Of a stretch of 64,000 bases of DNA, positions 53,556 to 62,335 are shown in pieces. Positions within the stretch are counted from its first letter, which is position 1. The number at the start of each line of letters is the position of its first letter. The stretch is from a virus. The notes beneath the pieces were generated by a model that worked only from the letters and a program-made list of their open reading frames with translations, was not told the origin of the DNA and searched no databases. The position numbers and the translations under genes are program-made. The stretch lies in IMG/VR virus record IMGVR_UViG_3300027704_000021, positions 1-64,000 of that record; one strand, 5' to 3'.

Positions 53556-54980
53556 TTACCCTGCGAGTTCAATCCTCCATGTCCCAACTGGATAGTCTCC
53601 ATCAATACTCAATAGCCATTCATTGTCTTTAAACCGGTATTGTGTTTGTGTGTGAAGATTAGTTATGTATGTAACTGTAGTAATTGTATCTGCATCAAAT
53701 ATAATGTTCCATTTTGAGCCGTCCCATTCAACAATATCGTTTACATTAGCTACAAGTCCTGTGCCATCTGTATTAGCCCATGCACTAGCAACTACAGTTT
53801 GTCCAGCTAATCCAACATCGTCTAATAATAGCAACCTAACACCAGATACTTTAATTGATGTTGGATTATAATTAGTAGGATCAATTATATAATCAACTGA
53901 TGTACGTGATCCATTTGGACTAGTAATAATAGTGTCTGAAGGGAAACTATCAGTATCAAAGTCAATTAAAATCTTTCCTTCGTCTAACGGATTAATTGCA
54001 AACGTACCAGTAGCAGTTGATGCATTATCGGTGCTAGTAAGATGTATTCTACTAACTCCTGCAGCATATATTCCAGGCAATGATGTGAATATACTTCTCC
54101 AATTCTTATTGCCTACTATACCGTTAGCAACAATTTGTGCCTCTCCTTGGTTTACATATACTTGCCATAGTGCAAAGTTAACGTTAGCTGAATGTCCACC
54201 AGCAGTTGATCCTGGTCTTGTTCCTCTTTCATCAGTTGTTGTTCCTGCACGAGCAGTATCGTCATATGCATTTAATTCAGGCTTACTTACGCCATCTTCA
54301 ATAGTGCCTAATTGTTCGTCAAACATACTCGTAATAATATTTGTAATAACGCCCATCTTGCGTACTTTAGTCGGAGGACTAATATAAATTGGTACACTAA
54401 AAGTTAGTGAAGCAATATCAATTTCGCTGTCAATCCCCACTGGTGTACTTCTGCTACTCCATTGTACACTTTCAAGATGTATAGCAGTTATGCTAGTCCA
54501 GTCAACAAAGTTATCTGTAGTTTGCATTTCTAAACTTGGATTAAACAGCACTAGTATTTGTTCTAATAACTGTAACTTTTGATCAGTGTTACTTGACCAT
54601 ATATCCGCATTTATCCTTAATATATACGGCGTAGGAATTAAGCGTTCTACAGTATAATTTTTACCTTCTTGATTAAGGTATTCTTTAGTATCTTCATCAT
54701 ATGCTCTTTCACGTATATTAACTTTTCTAGTATACGTAGCATCAGTTAGTCTATCTTTGTCTAACTCTAGCCCAGTAATATATACAGCAATCCTAGGAGC
54801 ACTTGGCAACTTGTTTTCGGAGTTCTCTCTAATAATGTTAGCTACTTGCCTAGTTAAGTCACCGTACATAACCGGAACTTCTTTAGTTTGGCCGTCACCA
54901 TCAATAACTGGAAAGTTACTAAGCACACGCATCATTTGTGTAGCATAGCGTCTAATCTGTCCATCATAAAAGTGTTGCAT
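53556..54980 (-). CDS. 15: tail completion / sheath stabiliser gp15
   Basis: 474 residues. Recognised by MQHFYDGQIRRYATQMMRVL, DLTRQVANIIRENSENKLPS, ERLIPTPYILRINADIWSSN and IDIASLTFSVPIYISPPTKV, the conserved core of the gp15 family in marine T4-like phages. T4 gp15 (272 residues) caps the contracted tail and joins it to the neck. The C-terminal ~230 residues are an extra, beta-rich extension. Start overlaps the gp14 stop (TAATG). Confidence 0.85.
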   Translation of the reverse strand: MQHFYDGQIRRYATQMMRVLSNFPVIDGDGQTKEVPVMYGDLTRQVANIIRENSENKLPSAPRIAVYITGLELDKDRLTDATYTRKVNIRERAYDEDTKEYLNQEGKNYTVERLIPTPYILRINADIWSSNTDQKLQLLEQILVLFNPSLEMQTTDNFVDWTSITAIHLESVQWSSRSTPVGIDSEIDIASLTFSVPIYISPPTKVRKMGVITNIITSMFDEQLGTIEDGVSKPELNAYDDTARAGTTTDERGTRPGSTAGGHSANVNFALWQVYVNQGEAQIVANGIVGNKNWRSIFTSLPGIYAAGVSRIHLTSTDNASTATGTFAINPLDEGKILIDFDTDSFPSDTIITSPNGSRTSVDYIIDPTNYNPTSIKVSGVRLLLLDDVGLAGQTVVASAWANTDGTGLVANVNDIVEWDGSKWNIIFDADTITTVTYITNLHTQTQYRFKDNEWLLSIDGDYPVGTWRIELAG

Positions 54981-56140
54981 TAGTTATCCTTCTTTGGTCT
55001 AAGTGCTTTCGATAGGCTTTGACGTTCTTCGACTACTGCACCGCCGATTGTGCTAGTTTTAGTGTTATTAATAAAGCTAGTTTTAGAAGTCTGTCTTTCT
55101 AATGTATTGCTTAGTGTCATTCTAACATCATCATTCTGTTTAACCCAACGTGTTCCGTCATATTTAAACATTCTATTTGGTAAAAAGTCTGTGCGTAAAA
55201 AGAAGTCGCCTTCTCGATTACTAAGTGGAAATGCTATTCCAAATCCAAATGGCGCACCGTTAGGAGCAGCATCACCAGTACCAACTAGGTACCCTGTATA
55301 ACCTTCTCTATCAGGCCTGTCAGTTATTTCATCGGCAGTTGTGTTAATCATAGAAGCGTCTAGATCTGTTTCATCAGCTGTACGTAGTGCAACGCTACCA
55401 TCTTCGTTTGTTGCTACTGTATAGTAGTGACTAATATCATATCCGCTTTTAGGTGCATCGGCTTCTGCTTGTGCAACTACTGCTCTGTTTATCTGCATTT
55501 CTTTTTCATATGTAGACAACACATCTCTTAGAGTATTGCTTGAATTTTCACTTGCAGGTAAATCTAATATTTCTTTGTATTCTTGTCCATCGTATATTTG
55601 CTTCAATTTTAAGCGATATAAGTGTGGATACCAAGTTTGACTAAATCCTTCTGCTGCACGATTAACATCTTCTACAACGTAAAATCGTTTAAGTGCAGTA
55701 TCATAATCATTTAACGCATATTCGTCTGTAAGATGCGGCAGTTCGATAACATCACCAGCTATAACTTTTCGTCCTAATGTTTTCACAGAGCTGTTTATAT
55801 GTATAGTCATAAACAGTGTATCATTACTTAGGAATAATCCAAACTGTGACAAGTCAAAATCAATATCTTGAACATTATATACTGCTCGCATGCTGTATAC
55901 ATCTGGATCATACTTCCTATCTCTATTCTCAAGGAATAGTAAGTCCTGTATGTTAGTTTCTTTTACTGCATCATACTGAGGTTGATCAGCGGTGGATTCA
56001 CTAGTAGAAGGGTTTCGAGCACCTAGGTACTTGTGAATGTTAATATCAGTTCCGCCAACAGTAAACATCTCCTGGATTTGTCTATCTAGGAAATGATAAT
56101 CGTTACCGCGTTCTGGTTTGTATAAACTTATTCTTGGCAT
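54980..56140 (-). CDS. 14: neck protein gp14
   Basis: 386 residues from the ATG at 56140 (MPRISLYKPERGNDY, the family's normal beginning). The frame extends to 56200 but would enter the promoter region. YKFLD-type start, NIQDLLFLENRDRKYDPDVY, DIDFDLSQFGLFLSND and HLYRLKLKQI are conserved in marine gp14 proteins. With gp13 it forms the neck that seals the filled head and binds the tail. A GATAAATA box lies 5 bases upstream with no ribosome site, pointing to a leaderless transcript. Confidence 0.88.
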   Translation of the reverse strand: MPRISLYKPERGNDYHFLDRQIQEMFTVGGTDINIHKYLGARNPSTSESTADQPQYDAVKETNIQDLLFLENRDRKYDPDVYSMRAVYNVQDIDFDLSQFGLFLSNDTLFMTIHINSSVKTLGRKVIAGDVIELPHLTDEYALNDYDTALKRFYVVEDVNRAAEGFSQTWYPHLYRLKLKQIYDGQEYKEILDLPASENSSNTLRDVLSTYEKEMQINRAVVAQAEADAPKSGYDISHYYTVATNEDGSVALRTADETDLDASMINTTADEITDRPDREGYTGYLVGTGDAAPNGAPFGFGIAFPLSNREGDFFLRTDFLPNRMFKYDGTRWVKQNDDVRMTLSNTLERQTSKTSFINNTKTSTIGGAVVEERQSLSKALRPKKDN

Positions 56141-56145
56141 ATACA

Positions 56146-56153
56146 TATTTATC
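56146..56153 (-). promoter_or_regulatory. T4-type late promoter for gp14, leaderless spacing
   Basis: GATAAATA on the minus strand, exactly 5 bases before the gp14 ATG; predicted +1 is the A of ATG. Confidence 0.72.
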
Positions 56154-56158
56154 GTTAA

Positions 56159-56166
56159 GATAAATA
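56159..56166 (+). promoter_or_regulatory. T4-type late promoter for gp13
   Basis: GATAAATA on the plus strand, back to back with the gp14 box (5-base gap). GGAGAG precedes the gp13 ATG. Confidence 0.78.
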
Positions 56167-56184
56167 CTATGTGGAGAGTAAAGA

Positions 56185-56739
56185 ATGACAGAACTAGCAA
56201 CAGTGAAACAAAACGTATACGACTATGTAAATGTATCTCTCGGCGGAGGAATGATTGACGTTGAACTTGATCCTATACACTACGAAACAGCTTTAAATAA
56301 AGCGTTAGGTAGATTTAGGCAGAGAAGTGATAATTCAGTTGAAGAATCGTATTTGTTTCTAACAACAGTAACTGATCAAAACGAATATGTATTACCTAGC
56401 AATGTTATCGAAGTTAGAAAGATATATAGACGTTCAATTGGTTCGCGTACAGGCGGTGGTGACGGCGGTTCATTGTTTGAACCATTTAACATGGCTTATA
56501 CTAACACTTACTTACTATCAGGTTCTAAAATGGGCGGCTTGGCAACATACGATATGTTTGCACAACACCAAGAACTTGTAGGTAGAATGTTTGGTAGCTT
56601 TATTGAATTTAAATGGAATACTACTAGTAAAAAACTTACACTTCTACAGCGTCCAGGTGCAGAAGAAAATTTACTGCTATATGCATACAACTGCAGAAGA
56701 AAATTTACTGCTATATGCATACAACTATCGTCCAGATAG
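56185..56739 (+). CDS. 13: neck protein gp13, N-terminal part of a frameshifted gene
   Basis: LGGGMIDVELDPIHYETALNKALGRFRQ, SYLFLTTVTDQNEYVLPSNV and GGLATYDMFAQHQELVGRMF are conserved gp13 sequence. The frame fails at a 34-bp tandem duplication (56658-56725) and stops at 56739. With one copy removed the protein is 252 residues and ends with the family's GYGFTIG. Head-completion role with gp14. Confidence 0.88.
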   Translation: MTELATVKQNVYDYVNVSLGGGMIDVELDPIHYETALNKALGRFRQRSDNSVEESYLFLTTVTDQNEYVLPSNVIEVRKIYRRSIGSRTGGGDGGSLFEPFNMAYTNTYLLSGSKMGGLATYDMFAQHQELVGRMFGSFIEFKWNTTSKKLTLLQRPGAEENLLLYAYNCRRKFTAICIQLSSR

Positions 56740-56977
56740 TGAGCTACTAGCAGATTACCTTGCCCAACAGTGGATCAAAGATTATACATTAGCAGTGTGT
56801 AAAACAATGTTAGGCGAAGCACGTTCAAAGTTTGCTACTATTGCAGGACCCGGCGGAGGAAGCACTCTTAATGGCGATGCATTGAAGCAAGAAGGACAAG
56901 CAGAGATTGAAAAGTTGGACAACGAAATCCAAATGAGTATTAGTGGCGGCGTAGGCTACGGCTTTACAATCGGCTAA
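56591..56977 (+). CDS. 13: C-terminal part of frameshifted gp13
   Basis: After the second copy of the duplication this frame reads DYLAQQWIKDYTLAVCKTML, GEARSKFATIAGPGGGSTLN and GDALKQEGQAEIEKLD to the GFTIG end, all conserved gp13 C-terminal sequence. The Met at 56591 is not a start. Confidence 0.85.
   Translation: MVALLNLNGILLVKNLHFYSVQVQKKIYCYMHTTAEENLLLYAYNYRPDSELLADYLAQQWIKDYTLAVCKTMLGEARSKFATIAGPGGGSTLNGDALKQEGQAEIEKLDNEIQMSISGGVGYGFTIG
56658..56725 (+). repeat. 34-bp tandem duplication breaking gp13
   Basis: 56658-56691 equals 56692-56725; deletion of one copy restores a 252-residue gp13. Confidence 0.92.
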
Positions 56978-56984
56978 AAAAACA

Positions 56985-57013
56985 CTTGACAATTCACTAA
57001 AACCCCTGTATAC
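56985..57013 (+). promoter_or_regulatory. sigma70-type promoter for the gp1 kinase
   Basis: TTGACA (56985-56990), 17 bp, TATACT (57008-57013). Expected start near 57020; TTAGGAGAC follows before the ATG at 57046. Early expression is consistent with a nucleotide-metabolism gene. Confidence 0.82.
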
Positions 57014-57045
57014 TATATAGATACTACACACTTAGGAGACTTAGT

Positions 57046-57696
57046 ATGATTATCGGTATCTGCGGATTAATCGGTTCAGGTAAAGGAACAGTAGGCGACC
57101 ACCTTGTAAACGAGTTTGGATTCAAAAAAATATCTTTTGCTGACAAACTTAAAGATGCAGTGTCTGAGCTGTTTGGATGGGATCGTGCGTTATTAGAAGG
57201 CGACACTACAGAGTCAAGGCATTGGCGAGAACAGCAAGATAACTTTTGGACAAATGAGACTGGCAGAGTAATTACTCCTAGGCTTGTATTACAAGAGTTT
57301 GGTACAGATTGTATGCGTAATGGATTTTACGATGGCATTTGGGTTAGTATGGTAAAACAAACTATACTAGATAATCCTAATACTGAATACGTTGTTCCTG
57401 ACGTAAGATTCCGCAATGAACAAAATGTTATTAGAGAATTAGGTGGTCAAATTTGGCAAACTAAACGCGGTGATGATCCTGAGTGGTTTGGACAAGCAAT
57501 ACTTGACAATGACACTGGTAGCAAGTTAATGGCATCATATGATGTACATGCTAGTGAATATAAATGGGTAGATTCTAACAATAAGTTTGATTCAATACTA
57601 TACAATAATGGAACTATTGAAGGTCTTAGAAATCAGGTCGAAGATCACCTTGTTTCCAACGCACCCCTTCCTTCTGAACTATACGTTGACAGTTAG
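57046..57696 (+). CDS. 1: deoxynucleoside monophosphate kinase, gp1-like
   Basis: 216 residues. P-loop G7-LIGSGK13-G, SFADKLKDAVSELFGWDR, LLQEFGTD-type RLVLQEFGTDCMR and VVPDVRFRNEQ match T4 gp1 dNMP kinase and its phage relatives, which phosphorylate dNMPs for phage DNA synthesis. An enzyme gene placed among late genes, but with its own sigma70 promoter. Its 3' end overlaps the convergent HNH gene by 71 bases. Confidence 0.88.
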   Translation: MIIGICGLIGSGKGTVGDHLVNEFGFKKISFADKLKDAVSELFGWDRALLEGDTTESRHWREQQDNFWTNETGRVITPRLVLQEFGTDCMRNGFYDGIWVSMVKQTILDNPNTEYVVPDVRFRNEQNVIRELGGQIWQTKRGDDPEWFGQAILDNDTGSKLMASYDVHASEYKWVDSNNKFDSILYNNGTIEGLRNQVEDHLVSNAPLPSELYVDS

Positions 57697-57961
57697 CACA
57701 AATTGTTTTTAAATTTGTAGGACGAACATTATTTAAATCACCGTCTACATGGAATACATTAAACTGTTCTAAATGTTTACTAGTGTAATTACACTTTTCG
57801 CAAACATTTCCCATTACATATCCAAACTGCTTCCATTTAGGAACTCCGTGTCCAGCACCATGCCGTAAACATTTCTCACATAACTTCCTATAGTAAGGCT
57901 TGTTGTTTTTGTAGTAATTAATGGCGGCCGGTCGTAGCCCACATTGGCATAAAGGTCTCAT
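57626..57961 (-). CDS. HNH endonuclease-like zinc protein (111 aa)
   Basis: Cysteine pairs C5/C7, C28/C31, C54/C57 and C88/C91 frame the HNH-type segment FHVDGDLNNVRPTNLKTIC (His71, Asn78, Asn83). Such small HNH proteins are common homing or free-standing nucleases in T4-like phages. Convergent with the kinase gene and sharing its last 71 bases, so the overlap region codes on both strands. No minus-strand promoter was identified with confidence. Confidence 0.72.
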   Translation of the reverse strand: MRPLCQCGLRPAAINYYKNNKPYYRKLCEKCLRHGAGHGVPKWKQFGYVMGNVCEKCNYTSKHLEQFNVFHVDGDLNNVRPTNLKTICANCQRIVQKEGVRWKQGDLRPDF

Positions 57962-58028
57962 ATTGTATTTAGCTCACCTTTTATACCCCTTTGTTTAAGC
58001 AAAATATACGGTGTTTTTAAGATGTTTA

Positions 58029-58036
58029 TATAAATA
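58029..58036 (+). promoter_or_regulatory. T4-type late promoter box for the sheath gene
   Basis: Exact TATAAATA, 39 bases before the ATG; AGGAGAG follows. Confidence 0.85.
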
Positions 58037-58075
58037 CAAGTAGAGAACAAATTTATATCCAACAGGAGAGATAAC

Positions 58076-59320
58076 ATGGCATTAAGTTCACCAGGCGTAC
58101 AGGTTTCCGTAATTGACGAATCCTTTTACACCCCAGCAGCAGCTGGCACAGTACCAATGATTTTTGTTGCTACTGCTTCCAATAAAACAAGTAGTTCAGG
58201 AGTAGGTACCGGAGTAGGTACACTAGCAGCAAACGCAGGAAAACCTTATTTAATTACTAGCCAACGCGAGCTAGGTGAAACATTTGGCGACCCACTATTT
58301 TATTCCGATGCAAACGGCAATATGATACACGGCGGCGAGCTTAACGAATATGGTCTACAAACAGCTTACTCATTACTAGGCGTAACTAACAGAGCTTACG
58401 TAGTAAGAGCAGAATTAGATCTAAGCAAATTAACAGCAAGTGCTGTTGCACCAGGTGGCGAGCCTGCAAATGGAGCATATTGGTTTGATACACTTAATAC
58501 TAAATTTGGTATATTAGAGTGGAATTCAGCTGCAATTTCAGTAACAGGTGGACAAAGCTTTGCTTCAAAAACTCCTATAGTAGTTACAAAAGCAACAGAT
58601 ATTGATGCAGGCACATCGGCTCCAAAGACTTCTATTGGTGCTATTGGCGACTATGCAGTTGCAACTACAACTACAACAAGCAGATTTTGGTTAAAGTCAA
58701 AAGGTAATACAGCGGCAGGCGTAACAGCAGGCGAATGGGTTGAAGTTGGATCAACTGATTGGAAAGCTAGCAATCCGTCAATTACAAGCACAATTGCTAA
58801 TCCTACATTAGGCAACGGCGATACTATTTCAATTAACTCAAGCACAGTTACACTAGCTGGAACAACAGTTACTAGTTTAGCAGCTGATATTAACACAGCG
58901 GCAATTAGTGGTATTAGTGCAGCAGCAGTAGATGGTGTTATTGAAATTTACTCAACAGGCGTAGACATTGTACTTGCTAACGGCTCAGGAACAATTCTTA
59001 CAGCGGGCGGACTTACAGCGGCAACATACGAAGCTCCAAAGCTTACTATTGCACCGCATACAAGTGTACCACAGTATAAGAGCACTGATACAGAACCAGC
59101 ACCAACAGGCAGTATTTGGATTAAAACAACTTTACAGCGGCAACATACGAAGCTCCAAAGCTTACTATTGCACCGCATACAAGTGTACCACAGTATAAGA
59201 GCACTGATACAGAACCAGCACCAACAGGCAGTATTTGGATTAAAACAACTACTCCAAACGGTGGTGCTAACTATAAAGTTAAAAAGTATGCAACTGCTAC
59301 AAAGCTTTGGTCTACAATGA
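58076..59320 (+). CDS. 18: tail sheath protein gp18, N-terminal part of a broken gene
   Basis: MALSSPGVQVSVIDESFYTPAAAGTVPMIFVAT and RELGETFGDPLFYSDANGN...GELNEYGLQTAYSLLGVTNRAYVVRAEL are hallmark gp18 sequence. The frame is correct to about 59131 and then enters a second copy of a 119-bp segment out of phase, stopping at 59320. Correcting both duplications gives one protein of 1089 residues. That is much longer than T4 gp18 (659), with extra beta domains inserted in the middle. Sheath contraction drives the tube through the host envelope. Confidence 0.9.
   Translation: MALSSPGVQVSVIDESFYTPAAAGTVPMIFVATASNKTSSSGVGTGVGTLAANAGKPYLITSQRELGETFGDPLFYSDANGNMIHGGELNEYGLQTAYSLLGVTNRAYVVRAELDLSKLTASAVAPGGEPANGAYWFDTLNTKFGILEWNSAAISVTGGQSFASKTPIVVTKATDIDAGTSAPKTSIGAIGDYAVATTTTTSRFWLKSKGNTAAGVTAGEWVEVGSTDWKASNPSITSTIANPTLGNGDTISINSSTVTLAGTTVTSLAADINTAAISGISAAAVDGVIEIYSTGVDIVLANGSGTILTAGGLTAATYEAPKLTIAPHTSVPQYKSTDTEPAPTGSIWIKTTLQRQHTKLQSLLLHRIQVYHSIRALIQNQHQQAVFGLKQLLQTVVLTIKLKSMQLLQSFGLQ
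59013..59250 (+). repeat. 119-bp tandem duplication in the sheath gene
   Basis: 59013-59131 equals 59132-59250 exactly. The length (3n+2) breaks the frame. Confidence 0.93.
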
Positions 59321-59697
59321 TTTCTCCAGTTTATTCCACAGGACAAGCAGCAATATTTGCACTTGATAAAACTGGCGGTGGCAAGAACCTTTCTTTAGGT
59401 GATGTTTATGTAAACACTAACGTTGAAGAAGTTACACCAATTATTGCTAACTCTAAGCTTTATGTTAGAGCAGCAACAGCAGCAACAAAAATTGTTGGTT
59501 CAATAATTACAACTCAGTTGACAGCAGCTACTAGAACGTTTACTTTGCAAGAGTCAAAGACAGCTACACTAGCATTAGATACTGCAAAAACTATTTCAGT
59601 AACTACAACAGGCGCTTCGAGTGATGCAAAAGACAGCTACACTAGCATTAGATACTGCAAAAACTATTTCAGTAACTACAACAGGCGCTTCGAGTGA
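59317..59697 (+). CDS. 18: tail sheath gp18, middle part of a broken gene
   Basis: Continues the sheath frame after the 119-bp duplication: MISPVYSTGQAAIFALDKTGGGKNL, TNVEEVTPIIANSKLYVRAAT. It ends when a 73-bp duplication (59556-59701) shifts the frame again. The Met at 59317 is internal. Confidence 0.82.
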   Translation: MISPVYSTGQAAIFALDKTGGGKNLSLGDVYVNTNVEEVTPIIANSKLYVRAATAATKIVGSIITTQLTAATRTFTLQESKTATLALDTAKTISVTTTGASSDAKDSYTSIRYCKNYFSNYNRRFE

Positions 59698-59701
59698 TGC
59701 A
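59556..59701 (+). repeat. 73-bp tandem duplication in the sheath gene
   Basis: 59556-59628 equals 59629-59701 exactly; one copy too many shifts the frame by one. Confidence 0.93.
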
Positions 59702-61537
59702 GATGTATTAGCGGCACAGATTAATGCGGCAGGCTTTACAAACGTTACAGCAATTGTTGATGCAAGTAACAAAGTTCAAATTTCCCACAAAACAGGTGGT
59801 GAGATTCGTATTAAAGACACAGGTAGCTTGCTTGCATTAGCTGGCTTTGGTGCTTATAACTTTGTAACAGGCGCAGGAACAGCTCACTTGTACACAGCAC
59901 CAACAGGTGATAGTAGTAGTGATTGGGTTGCTTCAAACTGGAAAGAGCTAACTTATACAGCATCAAACACTGGACCAACTAGCTTAACTGAAAACGGTAC
60001 ATTATGGTACAGCTCAGTAGTAGACGAAGTAGATCTTATGATCCACAATGGTACTACTTGGGTAGGATACCACAACTACACAGCAGCATATGCAAACTGC
60101 GACCCACTAGGTCCTATTGTTGCAGCTACTGAGCCAACTGTACAGTCAGACTTAACTGCACTAGTAGATGGTGATCTTTGGATTAGCACAGCAAACGTTG
60201 AAAACTATCCAGGCATTTATAGATTTAACGGTGTAACATCTAAGTTTGTACTACTTGATAAAGCAGACCAAACTACAGAAAATGGTGTACTATTTGCAGA
60301 CGCAAGACAAGGTGCAACAGGTGGTTCAACATTAGCTGCGCCGTCAAGCACAATTACTGCTTTGCTTACAAGTAACTTCTTAGACCCAGATGCTCCAGAT
60401 CCAGCACTATACCCACAAGGTATGTTGCTTTGGAACTTACGCAGAAGCGGATTTAACGTTAAGAAATTTGTAAAACAGAGCGTTAATGTTAACTTGCTTA
60501 ATGGCAGAATGTCAGATGCATCAATGGCAGCTTATTACCCACATCGTTGGGTTACTGATTCAGGCAATGCAGAAGACGGTTCAGGAACATTTGGACGTCA
60601 TGCACAGCGTAAGTCAGTTGTACAATCATTGCAAGCACTTGTTAATAGCAACCAAGACATTCGTGACGAAGAGTCACGTCAGTTTAACTTAATGGCGTGT
60701 CCAGGTTATCCAGAACTAATTGGTGAAATGATTACACTTAACACTGACAGACGCTTAACAGCATTTGTTGTAGGTGACACACCAGCAAGACTAACACCAG
60801 ATGCAACTTCACTTAATGAGTGGGCTACAAACACTAAGCTTGCACTAGAAGATAATGATAACGGTGCAGTAAGCTACGATGAGTACATGGGTATGTATTA
60901 TCCATGGGGTTTCACTAGTGATAACAGTGGTAACAATATTGTTGTTCCACCAAGTCATATGGCACTACGTACAATAGTACTAAACGACCAAGTTGCTTTC
61001 CCCTGGTTTGCTCCAGCAGGAACACGACGCGGTGGTGTAAGTAATGCTACAAGTTCAGGTTACATTACTAGTGAAGGTGAATTTAAATCAGTTGCACTAA
61101 ACACTGGACAGCGTGATACACTTTATACAAATAAAATTAACCCAATTACGTTCTTAAGCGGCGCTGGATTAGTAGTATTTGGACAAAAAACTCGTGCAAG
61201 AAACGCAAGTGCATTGGATAGAGTTAACGTAGCACGTCTAGTTGTTTACTTACGTGGACAGTTAGAACTATTAGCGAAGCCTTACTTGTTTGAGCCAAAT
61301 GATAAGATCACACGTGATCAGATTAAAGCGGCAGCAGATCAATTAATGTTAGAGTTAGTAAGCTTACGAGCACTATATGACTTTGTTGCAGTGTGTGACG
61401 AAAGTAACAACACACCAGCAAGAATTGATAGAAACGAGTTATACTTAGATATAGCTATTGAGCCAGTCAAAGCAATTGAATTTATTTACATACCGCTAAG
61501 ACTTAAGAACACAGGCGAAATTGCAGCACTAGGTTAA
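59621..61537 (+). CDS. 18: tail sheath gp18, C-terminal part of a broken gene
   Basis: Carries the most conserved sheath region: SNFLDPDAPDPALYPQGMLLWNLRRSGFNVKKF, DSGNAEDGSGTFGRHAQRKSVVQ, WGFTSDNSGNNIVVPPSHMALRT, FPWFAPAGTRRGGV, ITFLSGAGLVVFGQKTRARNASALDRVNVARLVVYLRGQ and the C-terminal handshake arm region. No ribosome site before the Met at 59621; this is not an independent gene. Confidence 0.93.
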   Translation: MMQKTATLALDTAKTISVTTTGASSDADVLAAQINAAGFTNVTAIVDASNKVQISHKTGGEIRIKDTGSLLALAGFGAYNFVTGAGTAHLYTAPTGDSSSDWVASNWKELTYTASNTGPTSLTENGTLWYSSVVDEVDLMIHNGTTWVGYHNYTAAYANCDPLGPIVAATEPTVQSDLTALVDGDLWISTANVENYPGIYRFNGVTSKFVLLDKADQTTENGVLFADARQGATGGSTLAAPSSTITALLTSNFLDPDAPDPALYPQGMLLWNLRRSGFNVKKFVKQSVNVNLLNGRMSDASMAAYYPHRWVTDSGNAEDGSGTFGRHAQRKSVVQSLQALVNSNQDIRDEESRQFNLMACPGYPELIGEMITLNTDRRLTAFVVGDTPARLTPDATSLNEWATNTKLALEDNDNGAVSYDEYMGMYYPWGFTSDNSGNNIVVPPSHMALRTIVLNDQVAFPWFAPAGTRRGGVSNATSSGYITSEGEFKSVALNTGQRDTLYTNKINPITFLSGAGLVVFGQKTRARNASALDRVNVARLVVYLRGQLELLAKPYLFEPNDKITRDQIKAAADQLMLELVSLRALYDFVAVCDESNNTPARIDRNELYLDIAIEPVKAIEFIYIPLRLKNTGEIAALG

Positions 61538-61549
61538 TATACGCAGTTA

Positions 61550-61575
61550 ATGAGGGGTTGAAAAATACCCCTCAT
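61550..61575 (+). terminator. hairpin after the sheath gene
   Basis: ATGAGGGGT / ACCCCTCAT, 9 bp, 8-base loop, no T run. May slow transcription or protect the mRNA end rather than terminate. Confidence 0.5.
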
Positions 61576-61580
61576 AAACG

Positions 61581-61588
61581 TATAAATA
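61581..61588 (+). promoter_or_regulatory. T4-type late promoter box for gp19
   Basis: Exact TATAAATA, 22 bases before the gp19 ATG; AGGAG in between. Confidence 0.82.
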
Positions 61589-61610
61589 ATAGTAACAGGA
61601 GAATAGACAG

Positions 61611-62249
61611 ATGCCAATCACAACTTTACAAAACATTTCGATACCAACGGAAGGCGCAAATAGTAACTCATCATTATTGATGCCTAAGTTACAATATCGC
61701 TTCAGGGTATTTTTAGACAACTTCGGCACAACTGGCGGACCAGATGGTGTTAGAGAAATTTCAAGACAGGTACAAGATGTTACACGCCCAAACGTTACGT
61801 TTGAGCAAATGACAATTGACTCGTATAACTCAAGAGCATACCTTGCAGGTAAGCACACTTGGGAACCAGTTACAATCACATTGCGTGAAGATGCTAACAA
61901 CAACGTACAAAAAATTGTTGGACAACAGTTACAAAGACAGTTTGACTTCTTTGAACAGTCCAGTGCAGTTTCAAGTGGCAGTTACAAATTCCAAACTAGA
62001 ATTGAAATTCTAGATGGTGGCAACGGTGCTAATGGCGCTAACGTAATTGATAGATTCCACTTAGTAGGTTGCTACATTGAATCAGCAAACTATAATACAT
62101 TAGCATATGCAACTAACGAAGCAGTTACTACTTCATTAACTATTCGTTATGACAATGCTATCCAGTTTGGTGCAGATGAAGATGTTAACGGCATTGGTGA
62201 AACAACTAGCAGAACTAATGCTGCATCACCAGGCGGAACACAAATTTAA
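61611..62249 (+). CDS. 19: tail tube protein gp19
   Basis: 212 residues. LMPKLQYRFRVFLDNFGTTG, DVTRPNVTFEQMTIDSYNSR and the C-terminal half match T4-type gp19, which stacks in hexamers as the inner tail tube. Directly after the sheath gene, as in T4. A terminator follows. Confidence 0.93.
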   Translation: MPITTLQNISIPTEGANSNSSLLMPKLQYRFRVFLDNFGTTGGPDGVREISRQVQDVTRPNVTFEQMTIDSYNSRAYLAGKHTWEPVTITLREDANNNVQKIVGQQLQRQFDFFEQSSAVSSGSYKFQTRIEILDGGNGANGANVIDRFHLVGCYIESANYNTLAYATNEAVTTSLTIRYDNAIQFGADEDVNGIGETTSRTNAASPGGTQI

Positions 62250-62278
62250 GTTAACGCTTAACTGATTGGCTTATTAAC

Positions 62279-62313
62279 AGCGAGGGTAGCTTAATTGTTA
62301 CTCTCGCTTTTTT
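62279..62313 (+). terminator. intrinsic terminator after gp19
   Basis: AGCGAGGGTA / TACTCTCGCT, 10 bp with one G-T pair, then six T. Confidence 0.9.
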
Positions 62314-62335
62314 ATCTATGTACTTAACTCTATAG

